Shown piece by piece: positions 24,845 to 32,786 of a stretch of 64,000 nucleotides of DNA. The position numbers and the translations under genes were made by a program. The first letter of the stretch is position 1. Each line of letters opens with the position of its first letter. A model generated the notes under the pieces. It worked only from the letters and a program-made list of their open reading frames with translations. It searched no databases and was not told the DNA's origin. Origin of the DNA: Methanoculleus frigidifontis. Lineage in GTDB: Archaea; Halobacteriota; Methanomicrobia; Methanomicrobiales; Methanoculleaceae. The stretch is from positions 372,001 through 436,000 of the forward strand of contig NZ_VCYH01000001.1 in assembly GCF_030464345.1 (NCBI RefSeq). Direction: 5' to 3'.

Positions 24845-25474
24845 GTGGGAATCAAGGAATGGGTTGTACCGCAGGATCGGATCTTTTTTGACCTCCTGGA
24901 CCGGCAGGCGGAGACGGTGACACAGGCGGCGGCTCTCCTGGTCGATATCGTCGAGAACTACACGGACGTCAAAGAGAAGGTTCGGCGGATGAAGGATATC
25001 GAGCACGCCGGTGACGAGATCACGCACGAGATCTACGAACACCTGAACCGGACGTTCATCACGCCGCTTGAGCCTGAGGAGATATCCCGCCTTGCCTCGG
25101 CGCTGGACGACATCCTGGACTACATAGACGGCACCGCCCAGCAGATGTACATGTACAGCATCCCCGAGACGGACGAGGCGATGGTTGAGCTTGCAAAACT
25201 GATCCAGCTCAGCGCCGTCGAGGTCGAAGGAGCCGTCAAGGGCATCAGGACGATCAAGGATCCGAAAGGGATTGAGGAGCGGTGTATTGAGGTGAACCGT
25301 CTCGAGAACATCGCGGACGGGGTACTCGGGCGCGCCATCCGCGACCTCTTCACGACGAAGGACGCGATCACCATCATCAAGCTCAAGGACGTCTACGAGA
25401 ATCTCGAGGTCGCCACCGACAAGTGCGAGGATGCGGCCAACACCCTGAGCGACATCGCTATCAGGCATTCCTGA
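24845..25474 (+). CDS. PhoU-like DUF47 protein
   Basis: This 209-residue all-helical protein starts MGIKEWVVPQDRIFFDLLDR, which is nearly the family consensus of DUF47 (PhoU-related) proteins. It contains RRMKDIEHAGDEITHEIYEH and a second DIEH-like repeat ending in YENLEVATDKCEDAANTLSD, the metal-binding (E/D)xxxD motifs of the PhoU bundle. The GTG at 24845 is chosen because GGTGAT lies 4 bases before it; the GTG at 24836 overlaps that site. The stop is 5 bases before the PiT permease start, so the two form an operon for phosphate uptake and its control. Confidence 0.92.
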   Translation: MGIKEWVVPQDRIFFDLLDRQAETVTQAAALLVDIVENYTDVKEKVRRMKDIEHAGDEITHEIYEHLNRTFITPLEPEEISRLASALDDILDYIDGTAQQMYMYSIPETDEAMVELAKLIQLSAVEVEGAVKGIRTIKDPKGIEERCIEVNRLENIADGVLGRAIRDLFTTKDAITIIKLKDVYENLEVATDKCEDAANTLSDIAIRHS

Positions 25475-25479
25475 TACCT

Positions 25480-26655
25480 ATGGAGATTGTTATCCTCGTA
25501 GGAGTAGCGCTTGCACTGCTCTTCAACTTCGCCAACGGGCTCAACGATGCCGCGAACTCCATCGCCACCATCATCGCCACCAAGGCGCTCACGCCGATTC
25601 AGGCGGTGGTGCTGGCGGGTGTCTTCAACCTCGTCGGCCCCCTGCTCTTCACGACGGCTATCGCAAAGACAATCGGAAAGGGCATTGTTGACCCGACGTT
25701 CCTCACCCCGCCGCTCATCCTGGTTGGGCTTATCGGCGCGGTTCTCTGGGTGCTCATCACCTCGTACTTCGGCATCCCGGTCTCGAGCAGCCATGCGCTC
25801 ATCGGCGGTCTCCTCGGCGCAGGGATAGCCGGTGCCGGGGTATCGGCGATCCTCTGGCCAACCGCAGAGGCCGTCGAGCTCGTTGCCGTTTACGGCCTTG
25901 CCGGTGCAGCGCTCGGGGCGGTCGTTCTCGCGGCCCTTGCGCTCCGCCACGGGGAGAAGGTTGGCACATACGTCGGCCTCGGTATCCTGATCGGGCTGAC
26001 GCTGACGTTTCCGCTCCTCATCGCCACCGGTGTCCTGGAGATCAGCGGGATTCTGGCCGTCCTCATCTTCATCGTCGTCTCGCCGATGCTCGGCCTGATA
26101 TCGGCGTTCGTCTTCTCCCTCGTCGTCGTCCGCACTGTCCGGAATCACCCGCCCCGGCGGCTCGGCGGTATCTTCCGCAACCTCCAGATCTTTTCGGGCT
26201 CGTTTCAGGCGATCGGCCACGGGAGCAACGACGCCCAGAATGCCATGGGGATCATCACGGCGCTGCTCCTGGCCGGCGGGCTGCTCACCGAGTTTACCGT
26301 GCCGCTCTGGGTCATTCTCGCCTCGTCCCTCGCTATCTCGCTCGGAACGCTCCTCGGCGGGTGGCGCGTCATCGATAAGATGGCGAAGAAGATCACCAAA
26401 ATCCGGCCCTACCAGGGGTTCTGCGCCTCGACGTCCGCCGGTGCCGTCCTCTCGCTGATGACCAGCTTCGGCGTGCCGGTCTCGACGACGCACGCCACGA
26501 CCGGTGCGATAATGGGTGTCGGTGCGAGCCGCGGCTACTCTGCAGTGAAATGGGGCATCGTCCGCGAGATCGTCGCGGCATGGATCCTGACGATTCCGGC
26601 GGCGGCGATCGTCGCCGGGCTCTGTTTCCTGGTCTACCAGGCGATCTGGCTATAA
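25480..26655 (+). CDS. pit: PiT-family inorganic phosphate transporter
   Basis: This 391-residue membrane protein has the two PiT signature repeats: LLFNFANGLNDAANSIATII near the N terminus and SFQAIGHGSNDAQNAMGIIT after the central loop, plus the GVPVSTTHATTGAIMGVG and GIPVSSSHALIGGLLGAG pairs. Ten to twelve helices are present. PiT proteins carry metal-phosphate with protons or sodium. It follows the DUF47 gene by 5 bases and converges with endonuclease III 8 bases downstream. The length is normal. Confidence 0.94.
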   Translation: MEIVILVGVALALLFNFANGLNDAANSIATIIATKALTPIQAVVLAGVFNLVGPLLFTTAIAKTIGKGIVDPTFLTPPLILVGLIGAVLWVLITSYFGIPVSSSHALIGGLLGAGIAGAGVSAILWPTAEAVELVAVYGLAGAALGAVVLAALALRHGEKVGTYVGLGILIGLTLTFPLLIATGVLEISGILAVLIFIVVSPMLGLISAFVFSLVVVRTVRNHPPRRLGGIFRNLQIFSGSFQAIGHGSNDAQNAMGIITALLLAGGLLTEFTVPLWVILASSLAISLGTLLGGWRVIDKMAKKITKIRPYQGFCASTSAGAVLSLMTSFGVPVSTTHATTGAIMGVGASRGYSAVKWGIVREIVAAWILTIPAAAIVAGLCFLVYQAIWL

Positions 26656-26663
26656 GCCGGATT

Positions 26664-27323
26664 TCAGGACTCTTTTCCTTTTACTTCTTCCCGGTAGTAG
26701 CGGCAGAGGTCGCACAGAAAACACTCCTCGTGCTTCGGGTTTCGCGCCGTGCAGATCGCCCGGCCGTGCCGGATGAGGAGATAGTTCATCTCCCCCCAGG
26801 TCTTTTCCGGAAGCAGCGCCATCAGGTCGCGCTCGATGATATCCGGGTTTTTGCTGTCGGTCATGCCGAGGCGGTGGGAGACGCGCCTGACGTGCGTATC
26901 GACGGCGATCCCGACATTGATCCCGAATGCGTGCGAGAGGACGATGTTCGCGGTCTTCCTCCCGACGCCGGGCAGCGACCGGAGTTCCTCCATCGTCCGG
27001 GGAACCTCACCGCCGAATTCCCGGACGATCCTCTGCGCGGTCGCGACGATGTAGCGGGACTTGGCGTGGTGGAACCCGAGGGTGCGGATGATCTGCTCCA
27101 CATCCTCGGGCGCCGCCTCTGCGAGCGCTTCGGGCGTCGGATAGCGGGAGAAGAGCGGTTCACGGATGGCGATGACGGAGGCGTCGGTCGTCTGCGCCGA
27201 GAGGATCGTCAGGATGAGGGACTCAAAAGGGTTATCAAAGGGGATGAAATTCGTCCTGCCACCCTCTATCGGGTACTGCGCAAGAAGGCGGCGGTGGATT
27301 GTGCGAGCCGTATCCGCATCCAT
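26664..27323 (-). CDS. nth: Endonuclease III with altered Fe-S ligand set
   Basis: This 219-residue DNA glycosylase/AP lyase removes oxidised pyrimidines. The helix-hairpin-helix LPGVGRKTANIVLSHAF contains the catalytic Lys, and the catalytic Asp is in VDTHVRRVSHRLGM. The C-terminal cluster region reads CTARNPKHEECFLCDLC. Compared with E. coli (CX6CX2CX5C), the second Cys is His, and an extra Cys sits inside the last spacer. The cluster may thus use His or a shifted Cys. The start at 27323 is chosen from homology; a tRNA gene ends 9 bases upstream, so the mRNA may be released by tRNA processing. Confidence 0.92.
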   Translation of the reverse strand: MDADTARTIHRRLLAQYPIEGGRTNFIPFDNPFESLILTILSAQTTDASVIAIREPLFSRYPTPEALAEAAPEDVEQIIRTLGFHHAKSRYIVATAQRIVREFGGEVPRTMEELRSLPGVGRKTANIVLSHAFGINVGIAVDTHVRRVSHRLGMTDSKNPDIIERDLMALLPEKTWGEMNYLLIRHGRAICTARNPKHEECFLCDLCRYYREEVKGKES

Positions 27324-27332
27324 GGTTCCAGA

Positions 27333-27407
27333 TGGGGTAGGGCAGATTCGAACTGCCGTCAAAGCGTCCCAAACGCTCTAGGATGGACCAGGCTACCCTA
27401 CTACCCC
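27333..27407 (-). tRNA. tRNA-Pro (anticodon TGG)
   Basis: A 75-base cloverleaf can be drawn. The acceptor stem GGGGTAG pairs fully with CTACCCC, the D stem is GGGT/ATCC with one G-U, the anticodon stem is GAGCG/CGCTT around TTTGGGA (anticodon TGG) and the T stem GGCAG/CTGCC holds TTCGAAT. The discriminator base is A and CCA is not encoded. No intron is seen. It lies 9 bases before the endonuclease III start on the same strand. Confidence 0.93.
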
Positions 27408-27464
27408 TGTGCTCATATATGTTGAACTGGCCGGCAAAAATAGTTGCCGCCTGGAGAGAGTCAC

Positions 27465-28169
27465 TCAGACCGGCAGCGGGCAGGCCTCGCCGGTCCCGAC
27501 CAGCGTCCCCATATACTGTCCTTCGAGAACCGCCCGGGAGAGGTTCTCGGGGTCGCGGCCGTCCAGCACCAGCAGCGGAACGCCGCTCCGCTCGACGACC
27601 TTTCCGGCGACGATATCGAGGACGGTATTCGCGCCGGCGTCGAGGCGGCTTTGGGTGATGATATCGAGGAGTCCTGCGGGCGTCAGCCGCTCATGCCGGA
27701 CGGCGCCTGCGTCCTTCTTCGGGTCGGCGCTATAAATGCCGTCGACCGACGTGGCGTTGATAAGGAGGTCAGCGCTGACACCCTCAGCGAGCACCGCGGA
27801 GACGGCATCGGTCGTCTGGGCAGGGGTGACGCCGCCCATGACGACGATCCTGCCAGCCCCGGAAAACTCCTTCGCCTGTGTGTAGTCTTCGGCCACGCGG
27901 GGATACGCGGCCGCCCCGAGACCTGCGATCAGGAGACGGGCGTTCAGGCGGGTCACCAGAATCCCAAGCTCGTCGGAGGTCGTTTCATCGACGCCGAGCT
28001 GCCGCGCCGCACCGATATACCGGCGCGCCTCGCCACCGCCACCGACAACCACAAAAACACGGCATTTTTCAGCGATTTTTTTGAGAACAGCAACGTATCG
28101 TTCTATATTGTGCGATTCAAGCGTCGGCACCAGAACCGAGCCGCCGAGTGAGATGACGATAGTCTTCAT
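27465..28169 (-). CDS. pyrH: UMP kinase, archaeal type
   Basis: This 234-residue amino acid kinase-fold protein starts MKTIVISLGGSVLVP and contains VFVVVGGGGEARRYIGAARQ, GRIVVMGGVTPAQTTDAVSA, LLINATSVDGIYSADPKKD and NTVLDIVAGKVVERSG. These are the phosphate-binding glycine loops and the nucleotide pocket of archaeal PyrH, which makes UDP from UMP. The length is normal for archaea. It lies upstream of the tRNA-Pro gene on the same strand, with 57 bases between, and is divergent from the zinc-ribbon gene. Confidence 0.93.
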   Translation of the reverse strand: MKTIVISLGGSVLVPTLESHNIERYVAVLKKIAEKCRVFVVVGGGGEARRYIGAARQLGVDETTSDELGILVTRLNARLLIAGLGAAAYPRVAEDYTQAKEFSGAGRIVVMGGVTPAQTTDAVSAVLAEGVSADLLINATSVDGIYSADPKKDAGAVRHERLTPAGLLDIITQSRLDAGANTVLDIVAGKVVERSGVPLLVLDGRDPENLSRAVLEGQYMGTLVGTGEACPLPV

Positions 28170-28214
28170 TCTACCATATACTTTTCCTGCAGATCACTCA
28201 TATACCTGTTGAAG

Positions 28215-28361
28215 ATGCTGCACTGTCCGATCTGCAAAAGCACAGAAGTCTACACGATCGTCGGAGGCTATGCCGGAAACATCTACGTCTGCAAGCGCTG
28301 CGGCTACCGCGGGGCGCTGATCGTCGAGTGCGACGACGAAGAGCAGCGGGACGACCGGTAA
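28215..28361 (+). CDS. Zinc-ribbon small protein
   Basis: An ATG at 28215 opens a 48-residue frame: MLHCPICKSTEVYTIVGGYA, then NIYVCKRCGYRG and an acidic end. Two CxxC pairs 24 residues apart form a typical zinc ribbon. A TATA-like CATATACTT at about 28180 lies 30-40 bases upstream. It is divergent from pyrH and 60 bases before amrS. Such ribbons often bind RNA, DNA or protein partners; the role is unknown. Confidence 0.7.
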   Translation: MLHCPICKSTEVYTIVGGYAGNIYVCKRCGYRGALIVECDDEEQRDDR

Positions 28362-28421
28362 CCTCCGGCCGCATCCTACCCCTTATATACCCGGGGCTCC
28401 CTCTTCCCCATAGGTGATCCC

Positions 28422-29435
28422 ATGCACGAAGCGCGACTCTACCAGAAGCTCGAGGACGAGAAGGTGCACTGCTCACTCTGCCCGCACGGGTGCACCATCC
28501 GTGAGGGGAGGGCGGGTGTCTGCGGCGTCCGGATCAACCGGGGGGGGACGCTGTATGCCGCAACCTATGGGAAGGTCAGTGCCGAGGCGGTCGATCCGAT
28601 CGAGAAGAAGCCGCTCTTCCACTTCCTTCCGGGCACGCTGTGCTACTCGCTCGGCACCATCGGGTGCAACTTTCACTGCAGCCACTGCCAGAACTGGCAT
28701 ATCTCCCAGGCAACGCTCGAGCAGCAGATGCTCAGCGAGATCAGCCCGGAGGAGGGGGTGGAACGGGCGGTCCGCTCGGGGTCACAGAGCATCGCATGGA
28801 CCTACAACGAGCCCACCATCTGGCACGAGTATCCGCTCGCCATGGGGACGCTCGCCCGGCAGCGGGGGCTCGGCACGGTCTACGTCACGAACGGCTACAT
28901 CACCGAGGGGGGGCTGCGGGAACTCGCCGGCATGCTCAGCGCCTTCCGCGTCGATATCAAGACCTTTTCGGACGAGTTTTACAAAAAGGTCTGCGGAGGG
29001 AAGCTTGAGCCGGTCCTCAACGCCACCGCGATCGCTCACGAACTCGGGATGCACATCGAGACGGTCACGCTCGTCATCCCGGGGCTGAACGATTCGATCG
29101 AGGAGATGGACTCGCTGATACGCTGGGTGCTCGATAGCCTCGGACCCGATACGCCGATGCACTTCACCCGGTTCCACCCCGATTACAAAATGCAGGATAG
29201 GGGGCCGACGAGCGTCGCGGTGCTCGAGAAGATCTACAACCACGCAAAGGAGCTCGGGCTGCACTACCCGTACCTCGGCAACGTCTTCAATCATCCCTAC
29301 GAGAACACCTACTGTCCGTCCTGCGGAGCGCTCGCCATCGAGCGGTCAGGCTACTCGACCGTGCTGCGCGGGCTCGATGATCACAAATGCACTGCCTGCG
29401 GTGAGTATATCGCGTATGTCTCAGAGATCCGGTGA
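28422..29435 (+). CDS. amrS: AmrS-type radical SAM enzyme (AmmeMemoRadiSam system)
   Basis: This 337-residue protein has the radical SAM motif CNFHCSHC (CX3CX2C) after an N-terminal zinc or Fe-S segment (CSLCPHGCTIREGRAGVCGV) and a C-terminal CxxC pair set (YCPSCGALAIERSG, HKCTACGEYI). SAM-binding motifs include IAWTYNEPTIWHEY and VYVTNGYITEGGL. It matches the PflA-like AmrS proteins of the AmmeMemoRadiSam gene set. The other two members of that set are not in this window. It overlaps the Mut7-C gene by 20 bases, a sign of co-translation. Length is normal. Confidence 0.92.
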   Translation: MHEARLYQKLEDEKVHCSLCPHGCTIREGRAGVCGVRINRGGTLYAATYGKVSAEAVDPIEKKPLFHFLPGTLCYSLGTIGCNFHCSHCQNWHISQATLEQQMLSEISPEEGVERAVRSGSQSIAWTYNEPTIWHEYPLAMGTLARQRGLGTVYVTNGYITEGGLRELAGMLSAFRVDIKTFSDEFYKKVCGGKLEPVLNATAIAHELGMHIETVTLVIPGLNDSIEEMDSLIRWVLDSLGPDTPMHFTRFHPDYKMQDRGPTSVAVLEKIYNHAKELGLHYPYLGNVFNHPYENTYCPSCGALAIERSGYSTVLRGLDDHKCTACGEYIAYVSEIR

Positions 29436-29910
29436 AGATGCAGGTGATGTCCGTTTCCTCGCGGACAGGATGCTCGGGACGCTCACCCGCTACCTTCGGT
29501 TCATGGGCTACGACACGATGAGCGCCAACGCCCTCTCCCGCGGCAACACCCGGGAAGATACCGTCCTCCTTGAGATTGCCCGGGAGAGCGGCCGCATCCT
29601 CCTCACCCGCGACCGTGAACTCGCCCGGCGTGGGGGTGATGCGGCGCTCTTCATCCGGTCGGAGGAGGTCATCGAGCAGGTCCGGCAGCTCGTGGAGACG
29701 GGATATGTCGTCCCGGAGATCCGGATGAGCCGCTGCTCCCTCTGCAACACCCGCCTGCGCCCCGCCACGCAGAAGGAGATCCGCGAGACGCCCTACGCCC
29801 CGCGGGAATCTCCCGGGACAGACTTCTTCTGGTGCACCGGCTGCCGGAAACTCTACTGGATGGGCTCGCACGGGAGGCATATGATCCGCAGGCTGCAGGA
29901 GATCGGGTAA
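29416..29910 (+). CDS. Mut7-C RNase (PIN-like) with zinc ribbon
   Basis: This 164-residue protein has a PIN-like nuclease fold (RFLADRMLGTLTRYLRFMGY, ILLTRDRELARR with acidic active-site residues D, E and D) followed by a zinc ribbon (SRCSLCNTRLRP and FFWCTGCRKLYWMGSHGRHM). This is the Mut7-C family, inferred to be an RNase. The start at 29416 lies inside the end of amrS. It is the last gene of the amrS operon; about 300 bases without a gene follow. Confidence 0.9.
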   Translation: MSQRSGEDAGDVRFLADRMLGTLTRYLRFMGYDTMSANALSRGNTREDTVLLEIARESGRILLTRDRELARRGGDAALFIRSEEVIEQVRQLVETGYVVPEIRMSRCSLCNTRLRPATQKEIRETPYAPRESPGTDFFWCTGCRKLYWMGSHGRHMIRRLQEIG

Positions 29911-30208
29911 GGCCGATCCCGCGACTGCCTCTCCCGAAAAACGGGCATCAGCGCCATTTACCATCGATCCCGGAAACCATTATCTACTTTTGCGGTATAG
30001 GGGGAGCACCGACTGCCCGGATCTGCACCGGTAAAACGGGCAAATTTCGCCAGAATGGGTAAAATCGGGTGCTAAAAACGCCGGTGTAGAGGGCCGGTAC
30101 ATTTCCTGGATTGTTTTCCGGCAGGGGAGCCGCCATCCGGGCACCGGCTGCCGGAGGGCCGGGGATGTGAGAACCGGCGCCGGATTGAAAAATACAGAGG
30201 GGGACCAT
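29911..30208. other. Intergenic region before the glycosyltransferase
   Basis: No gene is seen. The region has a TATA-like ATTATCTACTTTTG near 29975, two copies of GGTAAAA-CGGG (30032 and 30057, the second with an extra T), and GC-rich inverted segments around 30130-30160. A GGGGG at 30198-30202 precedes the ATG at 30209. Confidence 0.35.
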
Positions 30209-31363
30209 ATGGAAAGTCTGAAGATTGCTTTTTTCTGCTGGGAATCGCTCTATTCCGAGAGAGTTGGAGGGCTTGCCAACGCGGCGACGCACCTCGCAGA
30301 AACGCTCGCCCGGGATCATGAAATACACTTTTTCACCCGCGGCACGCGGCCGAGCGAAGAGATAGGCGGGGTGCACTACCACTACTGCAACCCCTGGGGG
30401 AACGACATCATCCACTACTGCGCAAATATGAGCCACGGCATGGTCGACCGGTTCCGCGAACTGGACACCCCGTCGTTCGACGTGCTGCACTTCCACGACT
30501 GGCACGTCGTCGAGGCGATGCACCTTCTGCAGGAGCGGGATACCGTCTTCACCTATCACTCGACCGAGTACGGCCGAAGCGGCAACACTTTCGGCAACGG
30601 CTGGGCGTACCGGGAGATATCGGCCAAGGAGTGGTACGGCGGACTGATCGCACGGCGGGTTACGGCGGTCTCGGCCACGCTCAGGAGCGAGGCGATGCAC
30701 CTCTACAACGTCCCCGAATGGAAGATCGACGTTGTCCCGAACGGCGTGGTCCCGCAGGAGTACAGAGCGATCGTGAACCCGGACGAGGTGAAGACGGCCT
30801 ACGGCATCGACCCCGGGACGCCGCTCATCCTCTTCGTCGGGAGACTCGCCTGGCAGAAAGGGCCCGACATCCTCGTCGACGCCGTGCCGACACTTCTGGA
30901 GCACCAGCAGGACGGGCAGATCGTCTTCGTCGGCGACGGGCATATGCGGCCGGCGCTGGAGGCGCGGTCGTCCGCGCTGCCGGTCCGGTTTCTCGGGCAC
31001 GCATCCGACGCCGATCACCTGCAGCTCCTGAATGCCGCAGACGTCGTGGTCATCCCGAGCAGGAACGAGCCCTTCGGGCTTGTGCTCCTCGAAGCCTGGA
31101 GCGCCGAGCGGTGCGTGGTCGCCTCCGACGTCGGCGGCCTTGCCGAGAACATCGAGCACGGCACCGATGGCGTCAAAGCCTCCCCGCAGCCCGAGAGCAT
31201 CGCAGAAGGGCTCATCTCGGTGGCGGGGAGCCCGGACCGGATCGCAGCCCTCGGACGCGAGGGGCGCCGGAAGGTCGACCGGCATTTCCGGTGGGAGACG
31301 ATCGGCGCCACGCTGACGGAGACCTACAAAAAGACCGGAGAAAAACTGGCTCCCCCCTGCTGA
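30209..31363 (+). CDS. Glycosyltransferase family 4, glycogen synthase-like
   Basis: This 384-residue GT-B protein starts MESLKIAFFCWESLYSERVG and has GGLANAATHLAETLARDHEI (acceptor-side loop of starch/glycogen synthases), FHDWHVVEAMHLLQ, ILFVGRLAWQKGPDIL and VIPSRNEPFGLVLLEAWSAE with the catalytic E-x7-E pattern. The nucleotide sugar is not certain; UDP- or ADP-glucose is likely. It converges with a GalT-like nucleotidyltransferase, which fits a sugar-nucleotide or glycogen-related function. No signal peptide is seen. Confidence 0.85.
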   Translation: MESLKIAFFCWESLYSERVGGLANAATHLAETLARDHEIHFFTRGTRPSEEIGGVHYHYCNPWGNDIIHYCANMSHGMVDRFRELDTPSFDVLHFHDWHVVEAMHLLQERDTVFTYHSTEYGRSGNTFGNGWAYREISAKEWYGGLIARRVTAVSATLRSEAMHLYNVPEWKIDVVPNGVVPQEYRAIVNPDEVKTAYGIDPGTPLILFVGRLAWQKGPDILVDAVPTLLEHQQDGQIVFVGDGHMRPALEARSSALPVRFLGHASDADHLQLLNAADVVVIPSRNEPFGLVLLEAWSAERCVVASDVGGLAENIEHGTDGVKASPQPESIAEGLISVAGSPDRIAALGREGRRKVDRHFRWETIGATLTETYKKTGEKLAPPC

Positions 31364-31516
31364 GCGGGCGGGCATCCTCTCTTTTATCCCGCTCCTTTGC
31401 GATGCTCTCCACGTTCCGGTGCCTCCTGCTCTGTGCGGCACTCCATGGCCGTCCACTGAAAAATACCTCCTTGCCGGATGGAAAGAGGGAAAAGCCCCGG
31501 GAAGCAGGTGATACGC

Positions 31517-32572
31517 TCACCCGCCCGCCAGCACCGCAGCGAGGTGCTCCATCAGCCGGTAGGGGTCGGCGGAGACGACCGGTGTTCCCGCATAGAACTC
31601 CATGCCGCCGATGTCGGACGTCCGTACGGTGATGTCGCCCCGGTTGACGAGCCTGACGCAGTAGTAATCCTCTTCTTCGAGCTGCGGCATGTATGCGGCC
31701 ATATTGAAACTCAGAATGCCCATCCGCTGGTAGCAGAGCAGCACCCGGGAGAGCGCCGGAGCGAGGTCGTGCGGGGTCCGGCCGAGCACCAGCACCTCCT
31801 GCTCCTTTTTCGGGGTGAGGTGTGCCATCACCCGTGCGGTGCCGAACGTCTCGCCGAGCCCGAGCTCGGTGTGGACAGTGAAGAGGTCGTCGTAGTACTC
31901 GCTGCCGTAGGTCTTCCGATACTCCTCCCGCACCCGCGCCATCCATCCCGGTGAACGGTAGGGCTGGTGCGTGAGCAGCACCTGGGCGTGATTGTGGATG
32001 ACGCTTGCTCCCGCCCGCCAGAGGACGTTCCAGATGAGGAATGGGTATACCGCCCGGGGGTATTCGCGGTTTGCCTCCTGGCACCAGCGGATTGCGACGT
32101 TGAAGAGGTCGAGGACGGCTGCCTCGTCCGTGACGAAGAGGTCCTGTGCTTTCGAGATGATCAGCCCGTGCAGGTAGTCGTACTTGGCGATGTTGCTCGC
32201 CGTGATCCAGTACTCACCGTCGATCCTGCCGAAGGTATCCGCCGGCGTCTCCCGCAGTGGGTCTGCAAACGGCCCCTCCGGCGGTGTTTTGAGCAGGTCT
32301 GCCGCGTCTTCGGTGCGGGGTGTCATGATCGGCCGTTTTGCCCGGAGGGAGTTGTAGAGGGTGCTCTCGCCGGTCAGGGTGTTGGTCACGCGGACGACCT
32401 GCTGCGTCTCGATCCGTCCGTACTTCTCGTGCACCCAGTTTTGCATCTCGTCGGGAATGACCAGGTGCCCGGTCTCGCTGTACCAGGAATAGAACCTGGC
32501 AAAGAGTTCGGCCATCCCGGGAGGAAGCGTGTCCACGATCTCCGGCAGCCGGGTAATAGCAAGCGCCACCAT
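31517..32572 (-). CDS. GalT-like nucleotidyltransferase (HIT superfamily)
   Basis: This 351-residue protein has SVIHNHAQVLLT, corresponding to the HxHxQ motif of galactose-1-phosphate uridylyltransferases and the related ADP-glucose phosphorylases, with the nucleotide-accepting His in HNHAQ. Other parts (VRVTNTLTGESTLYNSLRAK, YPFLIWNVLWRAGA, VMAHLTPKKEQEVLVLGRTP) fit the two-lobed GalT fold. The sugar-phosphate substrate is uncertain. It converges with the glycosyltransferase and is divergent from the HEAT protein gene (214 bases between starts, with no other gene). Confidence 0.75.
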   Translation of the reverse strand: MVALAITRLPEIVDTLPPGMAELFARFYSWYSETGHLVIPDEMQNWVHEKYGRIETQQVVRVTNTLTGESTLYNSLRAKRPIMTPRTEDAADLLKTPPEGPFADPLRETPADTFGRIDGEYWITASNIAKYDYLHGLIISKAQDLFVTDEAAVLDLFNVAIRWCQEANREYPRAVYPFLIWNVLWRAGASVIHNHAQVLLTHQPYRSPGWMARVREEYRKTYGSEYYDDLFTVHTELGLGETFGTARVMAHLTPKKEQEVLVLGRTPHDLAPALSRVLLCYQRMGILSFNMAAYMPQLEEEDYYCVRLVNRGDITVRTSDIGGMEFYAGTPVVSADPYRLMEHLAAVLAGG

Positions 32573-32786
32573 GGGTCAGCGTATACCGATCTTCTCTGCG
32601 ATAAAGATTCGCCTCTCCTGTGAGGTCCGACCCGGAAGAGATGGCCGGGAGGTGTCCGTGTGGAGGAGAAATGCAACATTTATTGGCTTGCAGGAGAAAC
32701 TACCACGTAATTGTGCGGGAATTTTCCCCGCGCCGCCGCACGGATCCGCCAGGTCCGGCGGGGAGCAGCCGCGACGTGCATACACC

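Noticed and set aside
27408-27425. TATA-like CATATATG as the tRNA-Pro promoter
   Set aside because: It is only about 10 bases from the tRNA 5' end, too close for a normal archaeal start site.
29984-31456. 490-codon minus-strand frame over the glycosyltransferase
   Set aside because: The plus-strand glycosyltransferase has clear motifs; the antisense translation has none.
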